Below are positions 43,740-52,318 of a stretch of 64,000 nucleotides of DNA, one piece after another. The stretch is from assembly GCA_013205085.1 (NCBI GenBank), contig JABMLH010000001.1, positions 868,001 to 932,000 of the forward strand, written 5' to 3'. The position numbers were made by a program, and so were the translations under genes. A model generated the notes under the pieces. That model ran no database searches, was not told the DNA's origin, and worked only from the letters and a program-made list of their open reading frames with translations. Source of the stretch: Microbacteriaceae bacterium VKM Ac-2854 (GTDB taxonomy: Bacteria; Actinomycetota; Actinomycetes; Actinomycetales; Microbacteriaceae). The number at the start of each line of letters is the position of its first letter. Positions within the stretch are counted from its first letter, which is position 1.

Positions 43740-45362
43740 TCAGGAGCCGAGGGCGGCGTCCACGATCGTGCGGGCCGCGGCCTGCACCGCGTGCAGGTGA
43801 GCGATGCCCTTGAAGGACTCGGCATAGATCTTGTAGACGTCCTCGGTGCCGGAGGGGCGCGCGGCGAACCACGCGTCGGCCGTGACCACCTTGACGCCGC
43901 CGACGGCCGCGTCGTTGCCCGGCGCCTTCGAGAGCTTGGCGATGATCGGGTCGCCCGCGAGCTCGGTCGCCGTGATCGCGTCACCGTCGAGCTTGCCCAG
44001 CGCCGCCTTCTGCGCCTTCGACGCCGCGGCATCCACGCGCTCGTAGACCGGGTCGCCGAACTTCTCGGTCAGCTCGCGGTACAGCACCGAGGGGGTCTTG
44101 CCGGTCACCGCGATGATCTCCGAGGCGAGTAGGGCCAGCAGGATGCCGTCCTTGTCGGTGGTCCACACGGTGCCGTCGAAGCGGAGGAACGACGCGCCCG
44201 CCGACTCCTCGCCGCCGAAGCCGACGGATCCGTCGACCAGGCCGGGCACGAACCACTTGAAGCCGACCGGCACCTCCCAGAGCCGGCGGCCGAGCGACTC
44301 GGCGACCTTGTCGATGATCGACGAGGACACAAGCGTCTTGCCGATCGCGGCGTCCGGCTTCCAGCCGTTGCGGTTGCGGTACAGGTAGTCGATCGCGACC
44401 GCGAGGTAGTGGTTCGGGTTCATCAGCCCGCCGTCGGGCGTGACGATGCCGTGCCGGTCCGCATCCGCGTCGTTGCCGGTGAGCACGTCGAAGTCGCCGC
44501 TCCTCGCCACCACGGAGGCCATCGCGGAGGGGGAGGACGGATCCATCCGGATCTTCTCGTCCCAGTCCAGCGTCATGAAGCCCCACTGCGGATCCACGGC
44601 GCCGTTCACCACGGTCAGGTCGAGGTCGTACATCTCGCCGATCAACGCCCAGTAGTGCACCGACGCGCCACCCAGCGGGTCGGCGCCGATCTTCACGCCG
44701 GCCTTCTTGATGGCCTCGACGTCGATGATGTTCTTCAGGTCCGCGACGTAGTTGTAGCGGTAGTCGTAGGTCTCCACGCCGCTCGGCTCGGCCATCTTCA
44801 CGGCGCGCAGCTCGTCGGCGATGATCTCGTTCGCGCGATTGGCGATCCAGCCGGTCGCGTCCGAATCCGCAGGTCCGCCGTGCGGCGGGTTGTACTTGAA
44901 GCCGCCGTCGCGCGGCGGGTTGTGCGAGGGGGTGACCACGATGCCGTCGGCCTCGTCGGTGTTCGCCGGGTCGTTGTTGTACTTCAGGATCGCGTGGCTG
45001 AGCGCCGGCGTCGGCACGAAGTCGTCGAACTCGTCCACGAGAACGCGCACCTCGTTGGCGACCAGCACCTCCAACGCGGTGGTCAGCGCCGGGCGCGAGA
45101 GCCCGTGCGTGTCGGCGCCGATGAACAGCGGACCGGTGATGCCCTGCGCCGTGCGGTACTCCACGATCGCCTGCGTCACCGCGGCGATGTGGTTCTCGTT
45201 GAACGCGGTGTCGAACGACGAGCCGCGGTGGCCGGACGTGCCGAAGACCACCTTCTGCTCGGGGATGCTGACATCGGGTTTGAGTTCGTAGTACGCCTTG
45301 ATGAGGGCTTCGACGTCGATGAGGTCGGACGCCTGAGCGGGCGTCCCTGCGCGATCAGTCAT
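43740..45362 (-). CDS. pgm: Phosphoglucomutase, alpha-D-glucose specific
   Basis: 540 aa. The phospho-serine loop TPSHNPPRDGG, the metal-binding loop DADADRHG, the sugar loop GGEESAG and the phosphate loop RPSGTEDVYKIYAES are all present, as in the alpha-phosphohexomutase family. It interconverts glucose 1-phosphate and 6-phosphate for glycogen and wall polymers. The ATG at 45362 is used; an in-frame ATG at 45371 is equally possible. Divergent from pheA. Confidence 0.94.
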   Translation of the reverse strand: MTDRAGTPAQASDLIDVEALIKAYYELKPDVSIPEQKVVFGTSGHRGSSFDTAFNENHIAAVTQAIVEYRTAQGITGPLFIGADTHGLSRPALTTALEVLVANEVRVLVDEFDDFVPTPALSHAILKYNNDPANTDEADGIVVTPSHNPPRDGGFKYNPPHGGPADSDATGWIANRANEIIADELRAVKMAEPSGVETYDYRYNYVADLKNIIDVEAIKKAGVKIGADPLGGASVHYWALIGEMYDLDLTVVNGAVDPQWGFMTLDWDEKIRMDPSSPSAMASVVARSGDFDVLTGNDADADRHGIVTPDGGLMNPNHYLAVAIDYLYRNRNGWKPDAAIGKTLVSSSIIDKVAESLGRRLWEVPVGFKWFVPGLVDGSVGFGGEESAGASFLRFDGTVWTTDKDGILLALLASEIIAVTGKTPSVLYRELTEKFGDPVYERVDAAASKAQKAALGKLDGDAITATELAGDPIIAKLSKAPGNDAAVGGVKVVTADAWFAARPSGTEDVYKIYAESFKGIAHLHAVQAAARTIVDAALGS

Positions 45363-45459
45363 GACGCCCATCCTGGCACCATCCCGGGCCGCGCGATGCG
45401 GCTTTGCGCCCGGTTCGGCGACGCGGTAGGCGGATGCGCAGGTCGGTAGGCTCGAGTCC

Positions 45460-46419
45460 ATGTCAGCCAGCGCCGCGCAGCCCCGTGTCTACAGCTACCT
45501 GGGCCCCGCCGGAACCTTCACGGAGGCGGCGCTGAAACAGGTTCCGGAGGCGCAGGGGCAGAGTTGGCGCAGCGTGAACAACGTCGGCGAGGCGCTCGAC
45601 GACGTGGTCTCCGGCCGCAGCATCGGTGCGGTGATCGCGATCGAGAACTCGATCGAGGGCGGCGTGACCGCGACCCAGGATGCGCTGGCGAACATCCCGA
45701 ATCTGCGGATCGTGGGCGAGTACCTGGTGCCGGTGAACTTCGTGCTGGTCGCCCGGCCCGGGATGACCCTGGATCGGGTGAAGGTCGTCGCCGCGCATCC
45801 GGTCGCCTATGCGCAGTGCCACCACTGGCTCGACGCGCACGTGCCCAGTCACGGCCACCTGCCCGCCACCAGCAACGTCGCCGCGGCGGCGGACCTCTTC
45901 GAGAACTCGCTGGCGGATGCGGCGGTCGCGCCGCCCGGGATCGTCGAGCGCTACGCCGTCGACGTGCTCGCGGAGACGATCGGCGACAACCCCAACGCGG
46001 TGACTCGCTTCGTGCACGTGGCGCGCACCCGGGCCCTGCCCGAGCCGACCGGAGCGGATAAGACCAGCATCATCGCCGAGCTGCCGGACGACCAGCCCGG
46101 CACGCTGCTGGAAATGCTCGAGCAGTTCGCCACCCGGGGCGTCAACATGAGCATGATCCAGTCGCGACCGATCGGCGATGCGCTCGGGCGGTACCGCTTC
46201 GTGATCGACCTCGACGGCCACATCCGCGATGAGCGAGTGGCCGACGCGATGATGGGTCTGCGGCGTTTCAGCCCGAAGGTCATCTTCCTCGGCTCGTATC
46301 CGCGTGCCGACCGCCAGCCCATCGACTACATCAAGCGATACGACGACGATGTCTTCATCGAAGCCCGCGACTGGCTGCGCGCCATCGTCACGGGGGAGCC
46401 GGAGGCCGACCATGACTGA
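45460..46419 (+). CDS. pheA: Prephenate dehydratase
   Basis: 319 aa. The PDT domain (about 8-190: YLGPAGTFTEAAL, IAIENSIEGGV, the TRF motif in NPNAVTRFVHV) converts prephenate to phenylpyruvate in phenylalanine synthesis. A C-terminal ACT domain (about 203-280, KTSIIAELPDDQPGTLLEML) gives feedback control; its usual ESRP motif reads QSRP here. The next gene overlaps by eight bases. Confidence 0.95.
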   Translation: MSASAAQPRVYSYLGPAGTFTEAALKQVPEAQGQSWRSVNNVGEALDDVVSGRSIGAVIAIENSIEGGVTATQDALANIPNLRIVGEYLVPVNFVLVARPGMTLDRVKVVAAHPVAYAQCHHWLDAHVPSHGHLPATSNVAAAADLFENSLADAAVAPPGIVERYAVDVLAETIGDNPNAVTRFVHVARTRALPEPTGADKTSIIAELPDDQPGTLLEMLEQFATRGVNMSMIQSRPIGDALGRYRFVIDLDGHIRDERVADAMMGLRRFSPKVIFLGSYPRADRQPIDYIKRYDDDVFIEARDWLRAIVTGEPEADHD

Positions 46420-47008
46420 TGAGAGCGTCGATCCGCGCTTCGACGCCGCGTTCCAGCGCGGTTTCGAGGGGCGGGTCGAGGCCCGTCCGGAGCAGCTGAA
46501 CGCGTTCGCGCGGCCGGATGCGGCGCAGCCGGATGCACCCCGGCGGGCCCGGCGGGCGGCGCCGGTCGTGGCGGACGGTGCTGCCGCCGAGCGGGCGCTC
46601 GGCCCCGTGATCCCCGCCCCGATCGCGCCGCGCGTGCTCGAGCCGCGGGTCGAGGAGCCGCAGGCGGTCGAGGACGCGCCGGGCGCGGAGGAGCCGGAGC
46701 GGCCCGAGAGATCCGCCGGCGCTCTCGTGCCGCTGCGCTCGAACCCCTGGTTCCTCGCACTGCTCGGTTGCGGTGCCGTGCTCTCCATCGTCGGCTACGC
46801 GCTGCTCTACTGGGCGTTGGCGACGCCGCTCGCCTCCTTCACCGGATCCGACGACTCCACCAACGCCTACGTGCTGCACCAGATGGCGTTCTACATCTCC
46901 GTACCCCTGCTGGCCGGCCTCCCGACCGCCGTCTTGCTGGCCTTGGCCCTCCTCGCCGCACGTTGGTCGCGAGGGACCCGCGCAGCGCGCGAGGGCGCCG
47001 CGCGCTGA
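46412..47008 (+). CDS. Hypothetical membrane protein ending inside a family B element
   Basis: 198 aa. The N-terminal half (about 1-105) is an acidic, Pro/Ala/Glu-rich cytoplasmic region; two membrane helices follow (about 110-130 and 150-175). The last 13 residues ([12 protein letters not shown] type) are encoded by the family B palindrome beginning at 46968, and the stop codon TGA lies in the palindrome's inner loop, so the original C-terminus seems to have been replaced. It overlaps pheA by eight bases. No family is recognised. Confidence 0.75.
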   Translation: MTDESVDPRFDAAFQRGFEGRVEARPEQLNAFARPDAAQPDAPRRARRAAPVVADGAAAERALGPVIPAPIAPRVLEPRVEEPQAVEDAPGAEEPERPERSAGALVPLRSNPWFLALLGCGAVLSIVGYALLYWALATPLASFTGSDDSTNAYVLHQMAFYISVPLLAGLPTAVLLALALLAARWSRGTRAAREGAAR

Positions 47009-47040
47009 GGCGCCCTCGCGCGCTGGAGGGGTCCCTCGCG
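46968..47040. repeat. Family B cruciform element, copy 4
   Basis: CGCGAGGGACCC (46968-46979) pairs with 47029-47040; inner stem GCGCGCGAGGGCGCC pairs with GGCGCCCTCGCGCGC. The left half is translated as the C-terminus of the preceding gene; the right end is two bases from the stop of the gene at 47043. Confidence 0.87.
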
Positions 47041-47042
47041 GA

Positions 47043-48128
47043 TTACAGGCCGCTCGCGCCGAACAGCAACCCCAGGAGGTACGTGACGGCGGCGGCGCCG
47101 TAGCCGATCAGGAGCTGGCGCATGGCGCGGGCGAGCGGAGGGGCGCCCGAGAGCAGGCCGACGACGGCGCCGGTCGCGAGCAGGGCGAGGCCGACGAGCA
47201 CCGCGGCGAGGATCACGGCGACCAGACCGGACATCCCGAGCAGGTAGGGCAGCACCGGGATGATCGCTCCCGAGGCGAAGAAGCAGAAGCTCGACAGCGC
47301 GGCACCCAGCCCGGTGCCGAGGGCCTCGTGCTCGTCCACGTCGGGCTTGCCCTTGCCGATCGTGATCGGCGAGGTCGTCGGGGCGTCGCCACGCAGCCCT
47401 TGGAAGACGTACTCCGCGCGCGCCTTCGCCTCCTCCTCCGAGAGTCCGCGGGCTCGGTAGACCAGGGTCAGCTCGTTCGCGTCGACGTCGAGGTCCGGCA
47501 CGACCCGGTTGGTGTCGAGATCTGGCGTGGAGGCGTTCAGCAGCTCGCGCTGCGAGCGCACGGAGACGAACTCGCCGGCCCCCATCGACAGCGCGCCGGC
47601 GAGCAGCCCCGCGATTCCGGTGAACAACACCACCTGGGTCGGCACCCCGCTCGCCCCGACGCCGAGCACCAGCGCGAGGTTCGAGACCAGGCCGTCGTTC
47701 GCGCCGAACACGGCCGCGCGGAAGGTGCCCGAGAGTCGGCTCCGCCCGCGTTCGGCCAGGCCCCGGACGACCTCGCCGTGGATCCGCTCGTCGGCGGCCA
47801 TCGCATCCGTGGCGTCCGCATCCGTCGCGTACGGCGAGCGCGCCTCGGCTCGTTGAATCAGCGCGAGCACGAAGACCGAACCGAAGCGCCGGGTGAGGAA
47901 GCCGAGCAGGCGCGAGGCCGCGTCGGGCTTGGGCGCCGGATCCGCGGCGGGGCCGAGCTTGTCGCGCCAGTGGTTCTCGTGCCGCACCTCGGCGGCCGCG
48001 AGGGCGAGCAGGATCTCGCGCTCCTCGCCGGAGCGCCGCTCGGCCAGGTCCCGGTAGGTCGCCGCCTCGGCCAACTCGTCGGCGAGGTAGCGGCGCCAGC
48101 GGCGGATCTGCGCGGGGGTCGGGGTCAT
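47043..48128 (-). CDS. MbfA-like protein: ferritin-like domain fused to VIT1/CCC1 transporter
   Basis: 361 aa. The N-terminal about 90 residues form a rubrerythrin/ferritin-like domain (ELAEAATYRDLAER ... AAAEVRHENHW, with the ExxH iron ligands). The rest is a VIT1/CCC1 membrane domain (FGANDGLVSNLALVLGVGASG, GALSMGAGEFVSVRSQRE), with five helices. This architecture matches MbfA, an iron exporter. The ATG at 48128 has GGGAG five bases upstream; an in-frame ATG at 48140 overlaps the lipid kinase stop. Either way translation is coupled to that gene. Confidence 0.88.
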   Translation of the reverse strand: MTPTPAQIRRWRRYLADELAEAATYRDLAERRSGEEREILLALAAAEVRHENHWRDKLGPAADPAPKPDAASRLLGFLTRRFGSVFVLALIQRAEARSPYATDADATDAMAADERIHGEVVRGLAERGRSRLSGTFRAAVFGANDGLVSNLALVLGVGASGVPTQVVLFTGIAGLLAGALSMGAGEFVSVRSQRELLNASTPDLDTNRVVPDLDVDANELTLVYRARGLSEEEAKARAEYVFQGLRGDAPTTSPITIGKGKPDVDEHEALGTGLGAALSSFCFFASGAIIPVLPYLLGMSGLVAVILAAVLVGLALLATGAVVGLLSGAPPLARAMRQLLIGYGAAAVTYLLGLLFGASGL

Positions 48129-48139
48129 GGTCTCTCCCA

Positions 48140-49117
48140 TCAGCGCGGCACCTTCACACGCAACGCGCCGGGATCGACCCAGCCGTGCACCGCGATCGCC
48201 TCGCCGAACTCGTCGCCGTCGAGCTGGAACTCCTGCGGCTCCTCCATGCGGATCCGGAAATCGCGGCCCTTCACGTAGATCACGTCGCGGGCGTCCTGCT
48301 GCAGGTCGATCAGTTTGCGGCCGGCGGCGGATTTGCGCAGCACGCCGTTCTCGAACGTGATGGTGTTCCAGACCTTGAGCCAGCCGAAGGCGCCGCGCGG
48401 GCGCAGGGCGACGATGTCGAGCAGACCGTCGTCGGGCCGCGCATCCGGGATCAGCAGGATGCCGCCGGGCAGCACTCCGCAGTTACCGAGCATCACGGAG
48501 TGCGCGGTTGCGCTGCGCTCGGGCTGGCCGTCGAGCGAGAAGCGCAGCTTGATCGGCTTGAGCTCCGCGAGCGCGCGCATCCCGCCGTCGACGTACGCGA
48601 GCCAGCCGACCGCCTTCTTCAGCTTGGCGTTGGTCTTCGCGATCATCTTGGCGTCGATGCCCAGGCCCGCCATCACCAGGAAGACGTGCTCCTCGTGCGA
48701 TCCGTCGGCGCGGCGGATGTCGGCCCGGCCGACGTCGATCGTGCGGACTCCGCCGGTGAACGCGGTGCGGATCGCGTCTTCGAAGCCCAGCCCGAGGTCG
48801 AGATTGCGGGCGAGCAGATTGCCGGTGCCCAGCGGCACCAGCGCCAGCGGCACCCCGGAGTCGCTCAGGCCCTCGGCGACGGCGCGGACGGTGCCGTCAC
48901 CGCCCACAGCGAGCACCACATCCGCACCCTGCGCGACGGCCTCGCGGGCCTGCTGCTGGCCGGCCTGCTCGACGGTGGTCTCGAACCACAGCGAGTCGGC
49001 CCAGAGCGCCGTCTCGGCCGCATCCGCCACCAGGGTGTGCAGCCGCAGGGCGTCGACCTTGATCGGGTTGTAGATCACGGCGGCGCGCTTCGTGCGGGTC
49101 TCGGCCGTCTGCTCCAC
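48140..49117 (-). CDS. Diacylglycerol-kinase-family lipid kinase
   Basis: 325 aa with the DAGK catalytic motif AVGGDGTVRAVAEGL (GGDGT at 72-76) and PLGTGNLLARNLDL. These are the nucleotide- and lipid-binding blocks of the DagK/YegS family, which phosphorylates diacylglycerol or related lipids at the membrane. The GTG start at 49117 fits the family N-terminus; upstream lies a 122-base inverted-repeat element. The stop abuts the MbfA-like gene. Confidence 0.9.
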   Translation of the reverse strand: MEQTAETRTKRAAVIYNPIKVDALRLHTLVADAAETALWADSLWFETTVEQAGQQQAREAVAQGADVVLAVGGDGTVRAVAEGLSDSGVPLALVPLGTGNLLARNLDLGLGFEDAIRTAFTGGVRTIDVGRADIRRADGSHEEHVFLVMAGLGIDAKMIAKTNAKLKKAVGWLAYVDGGMRALAELKPIKLRFSLDGQPERSATAHSVMLGNCGVLPGGILLIPDARPDDGLLDIVALRPRGAFGWLKVWNTITFENGVLRKSAAGRKLIDLQQDARDVIYVKGRDFRIRMEEPQEFQLDGDEFGEAIAVHGWVDPGALRVKVPR

Positions 49118-49158
49118 AGTGCCAACGGTAGGGCATCAGGTCTGTGAGCCGGGCTCGG

Positions 49159-49280
49159 TGTATGAAACGAAGGACGGGAGCGCAGGCCACCTCCCCGGCG
49201 GTCGACCGATTCCGCGGAATCATGCGGATTTTGATAGGGGCGACTCGGGTGGCGATTCGCGCCGTCCTTCGTTTCACACA
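49159..49280. repeat. 122-base element with 19-base terminal inverted repeats
   Basis: TGTATGAAACGAAGGACGG (49159-49177) and CCGTCCTTCGTTTCACACA (49262-49280) are inverted repeats, 18 of 19 matched, around 84 bases of non-coding DNA in the divergent gap between the lipid kinase and serS. This is MITE-like in form. No clear target-site duplication is seen. Confidence 0.7.
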
Positions 49281-49328
49281 TCCCGGCGCCCTGACCGCCC
49301 CGCCGCGCACCCTGGGTAGGCTGTACGG

Positions 49329-50600
49329 GTGATCGATCCCGTACTGCTGCGCGAGAATCCCGATGTCCTGAAGCGTTCGCAGGAGGCCCGCGGCGATTCC
49401 GTCGAACTCGTCGACGACGCGCTCGCCGCCGACCGCGAGCGCCGCGCGCACATCACCGAGTCGGAGCGGCTGCGCGCCGAGCAGAACGCTTTCGGCAAGA
49501 TCATCGCGAAGGCGCCGAAGGACGAGAAGCCGGAACTGCTCAAGCAGGCCGGCGCGATCGCCGCGGGCGTCAAGCACGCCCAGCAGCTCGCGGCGGATGC
49601 CGACGCGCTGTTCACCTCGCTGGTGAAGCGGATCGCGAACCCGATCATCGACGGCGTGCCCGCCGGCGGCGAGGACAAGTTCGAGCTGGTGAAGACCGTC
49701 GGCGAGCGGCCGAGCTTCGACTTCGAGCCCCGCGACCACCTCGAGATCGGTGAACTGCTCGGCGGCATCGACATGGCCCGCGGCGCCAAGGTCAGCGGCT
49801 CGCGCTTCTACTTCCTCAAGGGCGTCGTCGCCCGCCTCGAGATCGCGCTGATGAACCTCGGGCTCGACCGCGCCCTCGAGGCCGGCTTCACCCCGATGAT
49901 CACGCCGACGCTGGTCAAGCCCGAGATCATGGACGGCACCGGTTTCCTCGGCGAGCACAGCGACGAGATCTACTACCTGCCCGCCGACGACGTCTACCTC
50001 ACGGGCACCAGCGAGGTGGCGCTGGCCGGCTACCACAGCGGCGAGATCCTCGACCTGAACGTGGGTCCGCTGCGCTACGCCGGCTGGAGCACCTGCTACC
50101 GCCGCGAGGCCGGCTCGGGCGGCAAGGACACCCGCGGCATCATCCGGGTGCACCAGTTCAACAAGCTGGAGATGTTCGTCTACACCCTGCCGGAGCAGGC
50201 GGAGGCGGAGCATGCGCGCCTGCTCGCCTGGCAGGAGGGCATGCTGCAGAGCCTCGGCCTGCACTACCGCGTGATCGACGTCGCGGCGGGCGACCTCGGC
50301 TCCAGCGCCGCCCGCAAGTTCGACGTCGAGGCCTGGGTGCCCACGCAGGATGCGTACCGCGAGCTCACCTCGACCTCGAACTGCACCACCTTCCAGGCGC
50401 GCCGCCTCGACACGCGCTACCGCACGGAGTCGGGCAAGACCACCCCCGTCGCCACCTTGAACGGCACCCTCGCGACCACCCGCTGGCTGGTCGCGATCCT
50501 CGAGACGCATCAGCAGAGCGACGGCTCGGTGATCGTGCCGGAGGCGCTGCGTCCCTACCTCGGCGGCCTCGAGGTGCTCACCCCGATCGTGAGCGCATGA
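49329..50600 (+). CDS. serS: Seryl-tRNA synthetase
   Basis: 423 aa. The N-terminal coiled-coil arm (about 30-105) that grips the tRNA is followed by a class II core: motif 2 [22 protein letters not shown] and motif 3 [15 protein letters not shown]. It charges tRNA-Ser, one of which (UGA anticodon) lies about 1 kb downstream. The GTG start at 49329 gives the expected [13 protein letters not shown]-terminus. It overlaps the HAD phosphatase gene by four bases. Confidence 0.96.
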   Translation: MIDPVLLRENPDVLKRSQEARGDSVELVDDALAADRERRAHITESERLRAEQNAFGKIIAKAPKDEKPELLKQAGAIAAGVKHAQQLAADADALFTSLVKRIANPIIDGVPAGGEDKFELVKTVGERPSFDFEPRDHLEIGELLGGIDMARGAKVSGSRFYFLKGVVARLEIALMNLGLDRALEAGFTPMITPTLVKPEIMDGTGFLGEHSDEIYYLPADDVYLTGTSEVALAGYHSGEILDLNVGPLRYAGWSTCYRREAGSGGKDTRGIIRVHQFNKLEMFVYTLPEQAEAEHARLLAWQEGMLQSLGLHYRVIDVAAGDLGSSAARKFDVEAWVPTQDAYRELTSTSNCTTFQARRLDTRYRTESGKTTPVATLNGTLATTRWLVAILETHQQSDGSVIVPEALRPYLGGLEVLTPIVSA

Positions 50601-51418
50601 GCGTCGACGTGCCGACGACGACGCGCACGCGCCGCCTGGTCGCGCTCGACATCGACGGCACGGTCATGCACGAGGACGGTGTGATCGGCGAGGCCGTCAC
50701 GCGCGAGATCCAGCGCGTCTTCGCGTTGGGCGATGAGGTCATGCTCGCCACCGGCCGCTCGCCCGGCTCCACCCTGCCGGTGCTGGAGCGGCTCGGCATC
50801 GAGCCCGAGTACCTCGTCTGCTGCAACGGTGCGGTGACCCTGCGCCGTGAGGGCGGCGGCTACGTTCCCGATCTGATCGAGACGTTCGATCCGAGCAGCG
50901 TCCTGATCAACATCCGCTCGTTCCTGCCGGATGCGCTGTACGCGGTCGAGGACGAGCACGGCACCTTCTTCCACACCGACGAGTTCCCGGGTGGTGCCGT
51001 GATGGGGCTGGAGTCGCACCGCGTCGACTTCGACGAGCTGCTGGGCCGCCTGGTCACCCGCGTCGTGGTGATCTCGCCCGGCACCGACATGGACGAATTC
51101 CTCGGTCTCGTCGAGCAGATGGGTCTGCACCAGGTCAGCTACGCGATCGGCTGGACCGCCTGGCTCGACATCGCGCCGGAGGGCGTGAACAAGTCGACCG
51201 CGCTGGAGCAGATCCGCGTGCGGCTCGGAGTCGAGCGCGCGGATGTGCTCGCCTTCGGCGACGGCCGCAACGACATCGAGATGCTGCAGTGGGCGGCCGC
51301 GGAGGGTCGCGGCTACGCCATGGGCCAGGCACCGGACGAGGTGCGCGCGGTCGCATCCGCCGTCGTCCCGTCGGTCGACGACGACGGCGTCGCCTCCGTT
51401 CTGGCCGACCTCGCCTGA
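50597..51418 (+). CDS. Cof-type HAD-family hydrolase
   Basis: 273 aa. HAD motif [14 protein letters not shown] near the N-terminus, motif II in [10 protein letters not shown] and motif [13 protein letters not shown] near the C-terminus define a Cof-type sugar-phosphate phosphatase. It overlaps serS by four bases (ATGA). The substrate is unknown. A strong hairpin element follows. Confidence 0.92.
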   Translation: MSVDVPTTTRTRRLVALDIDGTVMHEDGVIGEAVTREIQRVFALGDEVMLATGRSPGSTLPVLERLGIEPEYLVCCNGAVTLRREGGGYVPDLIETFDPSSVLINIRSFLPDALYAVEDEHGTFFHTDEFPGGAVMGLESHRVDFDELLGRLVTRVVVISPGTDMDEFLGLVEQMGLHQVSYAIGWTAWLDIAPEGVNKSTALEQIRVRLGVERADVLAFGDGRNDIEMLQWAAAEGRGYAMGQAPDEVRAVASAVVPSVDDDGVASVLADLA

Positions 51419-51443
51419 GGTTCGGCCCGCCGGATCCGTTCTG

Positions 51444-51509
51444 CCGCGCTGTCGTTTTCGCCGCGCGCGGGTGGCATGCCGGCAGCGCGCGGCTTAAACG
51501 ACAGCGCGG
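51444..51509. terminator. 25-base-stem hairpin after the HAD gene
   Basis: CCGCGCTGTCGTTTTCGCCG and five more bases (51444-51468) pair with 51485-51509, 23 of 25, loop 16 bases. It lies 26 bases after the HAD stop and before the tRNA. It resembles the other palindromes in form, but its core (CGCTGTCGTTT) is unique in this window. Terminator or repeat. Confidence 0.65.
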
Positions 51510-51559
51510 GCGAGCGGGGCCGGGCCTCGCGTTATGATCGAGCGTCCGCGTGCGGGCAT

Positions 51560-51647
51560 GGAGGGCTGTCCGAGCGGCCGATGGAGCCAGTCTTGAAAAC
51601 TGGTGGGCAGAAATGTCTCGTGGGTTCGAATCCCACGCCCTCCGCCA
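51560..51647 (+). tRNA. tRNA-Ser (UGA anticodon)
   Basis: An 88-base class II tRNA: acceptor GGAGGGC pairs with GCCCTCC, discriminator G, encoded CCA at 51645-51647, anticodon stem CCAGT/ACTGG with loop CTTGAAA (anticodon TGA), a long variable arm and TTCGAAT in the T loop. The long variable arm and discriminator G fit serine. Confidence 0.96.
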
Positions 51648-51655
51648 AAGGCGAA

Positions 51656-51694
51656 CCCCCTCGATCCGCGGAATCCGGCGGATCGAGAGGGTTT
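51656..51694 (+). terminator. Terminator hairpin after tRNA-Ser
   Basis: CTCGATCCGC (51660-51669) pairs with GCGGATCGAG (51678-51687), extended by CCC/GGG with a bulge, and followed by GTTTC. It starts nine bases after the tRNA CCA end. Confidence 0.65.
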
Positions 51695-51728
51695 CACTCG
51701 TCTTCTGGCCTAGGTCGTGGCTGACTGC

Positions 51729-52304
51729 TCAGGCGCGGTAACCGGCCTCGCGGTCGCGAACCGCCTCCGCCTCGGTCAGGACCGCGTCCGCTTCGTCGGC
51801 ACGCACGATCACGACTCCGTCCGCGTCGCCGATGACCAGGTCGCCGGGCGAGACGACGACACCGCCGATCGAGACAGGGCGCTGGAGTCGACCAGGGCCG
51901 TGTTTGAACGGTCCGGCGGGAGTCACGCCGCGGGCGAAGACGGGCAGACCGATCTCCGCGAGGGTGTCAGCGTCTCGCACGGCTCCGTCGATGACGAAGC
52001 CCGCCAGGCCGAGCCGACGAGCTCGGGCCCCGATCAGGTCGCCGATGAGCGCGCGGGTGATGTCGCCACCGCCGTCGACGACGATGACGTCGCCGGGCTG
52101 GGCGTCGTCGAGCGCGGCGATCACGGTCTTGTTGTCGCCCGGTCGGGTGAGCACGGTGTAGGCGGGTCCCGCGGTGCGCGCGGAGCCCCAGATCGGACGG
52201 ATGCCGGTGGCGACGCCGAGGCGGTCCTGCGCATCGGCGATGTTCGCCGTCGGCAGCGCGGCCAGGCGGGCCACGGTGCTGGCTGTGCTCAGCGTTTCGG
52301 TCAC
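51729..52304 (-). CDS. RraA-like class II aldolase/decarboxylase
   Basis: 191 aa. The RraA/HMG-aldolase fold is shown by DVIVVDGGGDITRALIGDLIGARARRLG and GFVIDGAVRDADTL, the glycine/Arg-Asp/acidic pattern that binds the divalent metal and substrate in 4-hydroxy-4-methyl-2-oxoglutarate aldolases. The GTG at 52304, with AAGGAG six bases upstream, was preferred to an ATG at 52319. It probably cleaves or decarboxylates an oxo-acid. Downstream of the binding protein gene at 52319, likely co-transcribed. Confidence 0.85.
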   Translation of the reverse strand: MTETLSTASTVARLAALPTANIADAQDRLGVATGIRPIWGSARTAGPAYTVLTRPGDNKTVIAALDDAQPGDVIVVDGGGDITRALIGDLIGARARRLGLAGFVIDGAVRDADTLAEIGLPVFARGVTPAGPFKHGPGRLQRPVSIGGVVVSPGDLVIGDADGVVIVRADEADAVLTEAEAVRDREAGYRA

Positions 52305-52318
52305 AGTTCTCTCCTTCA

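Noticed and set aside
49118-49328. Region before serS considered as a T-box leader
   Set aside because: No T-box sequence or specifier hairpin; the gap is occupied by a simple inverted-repeat element.
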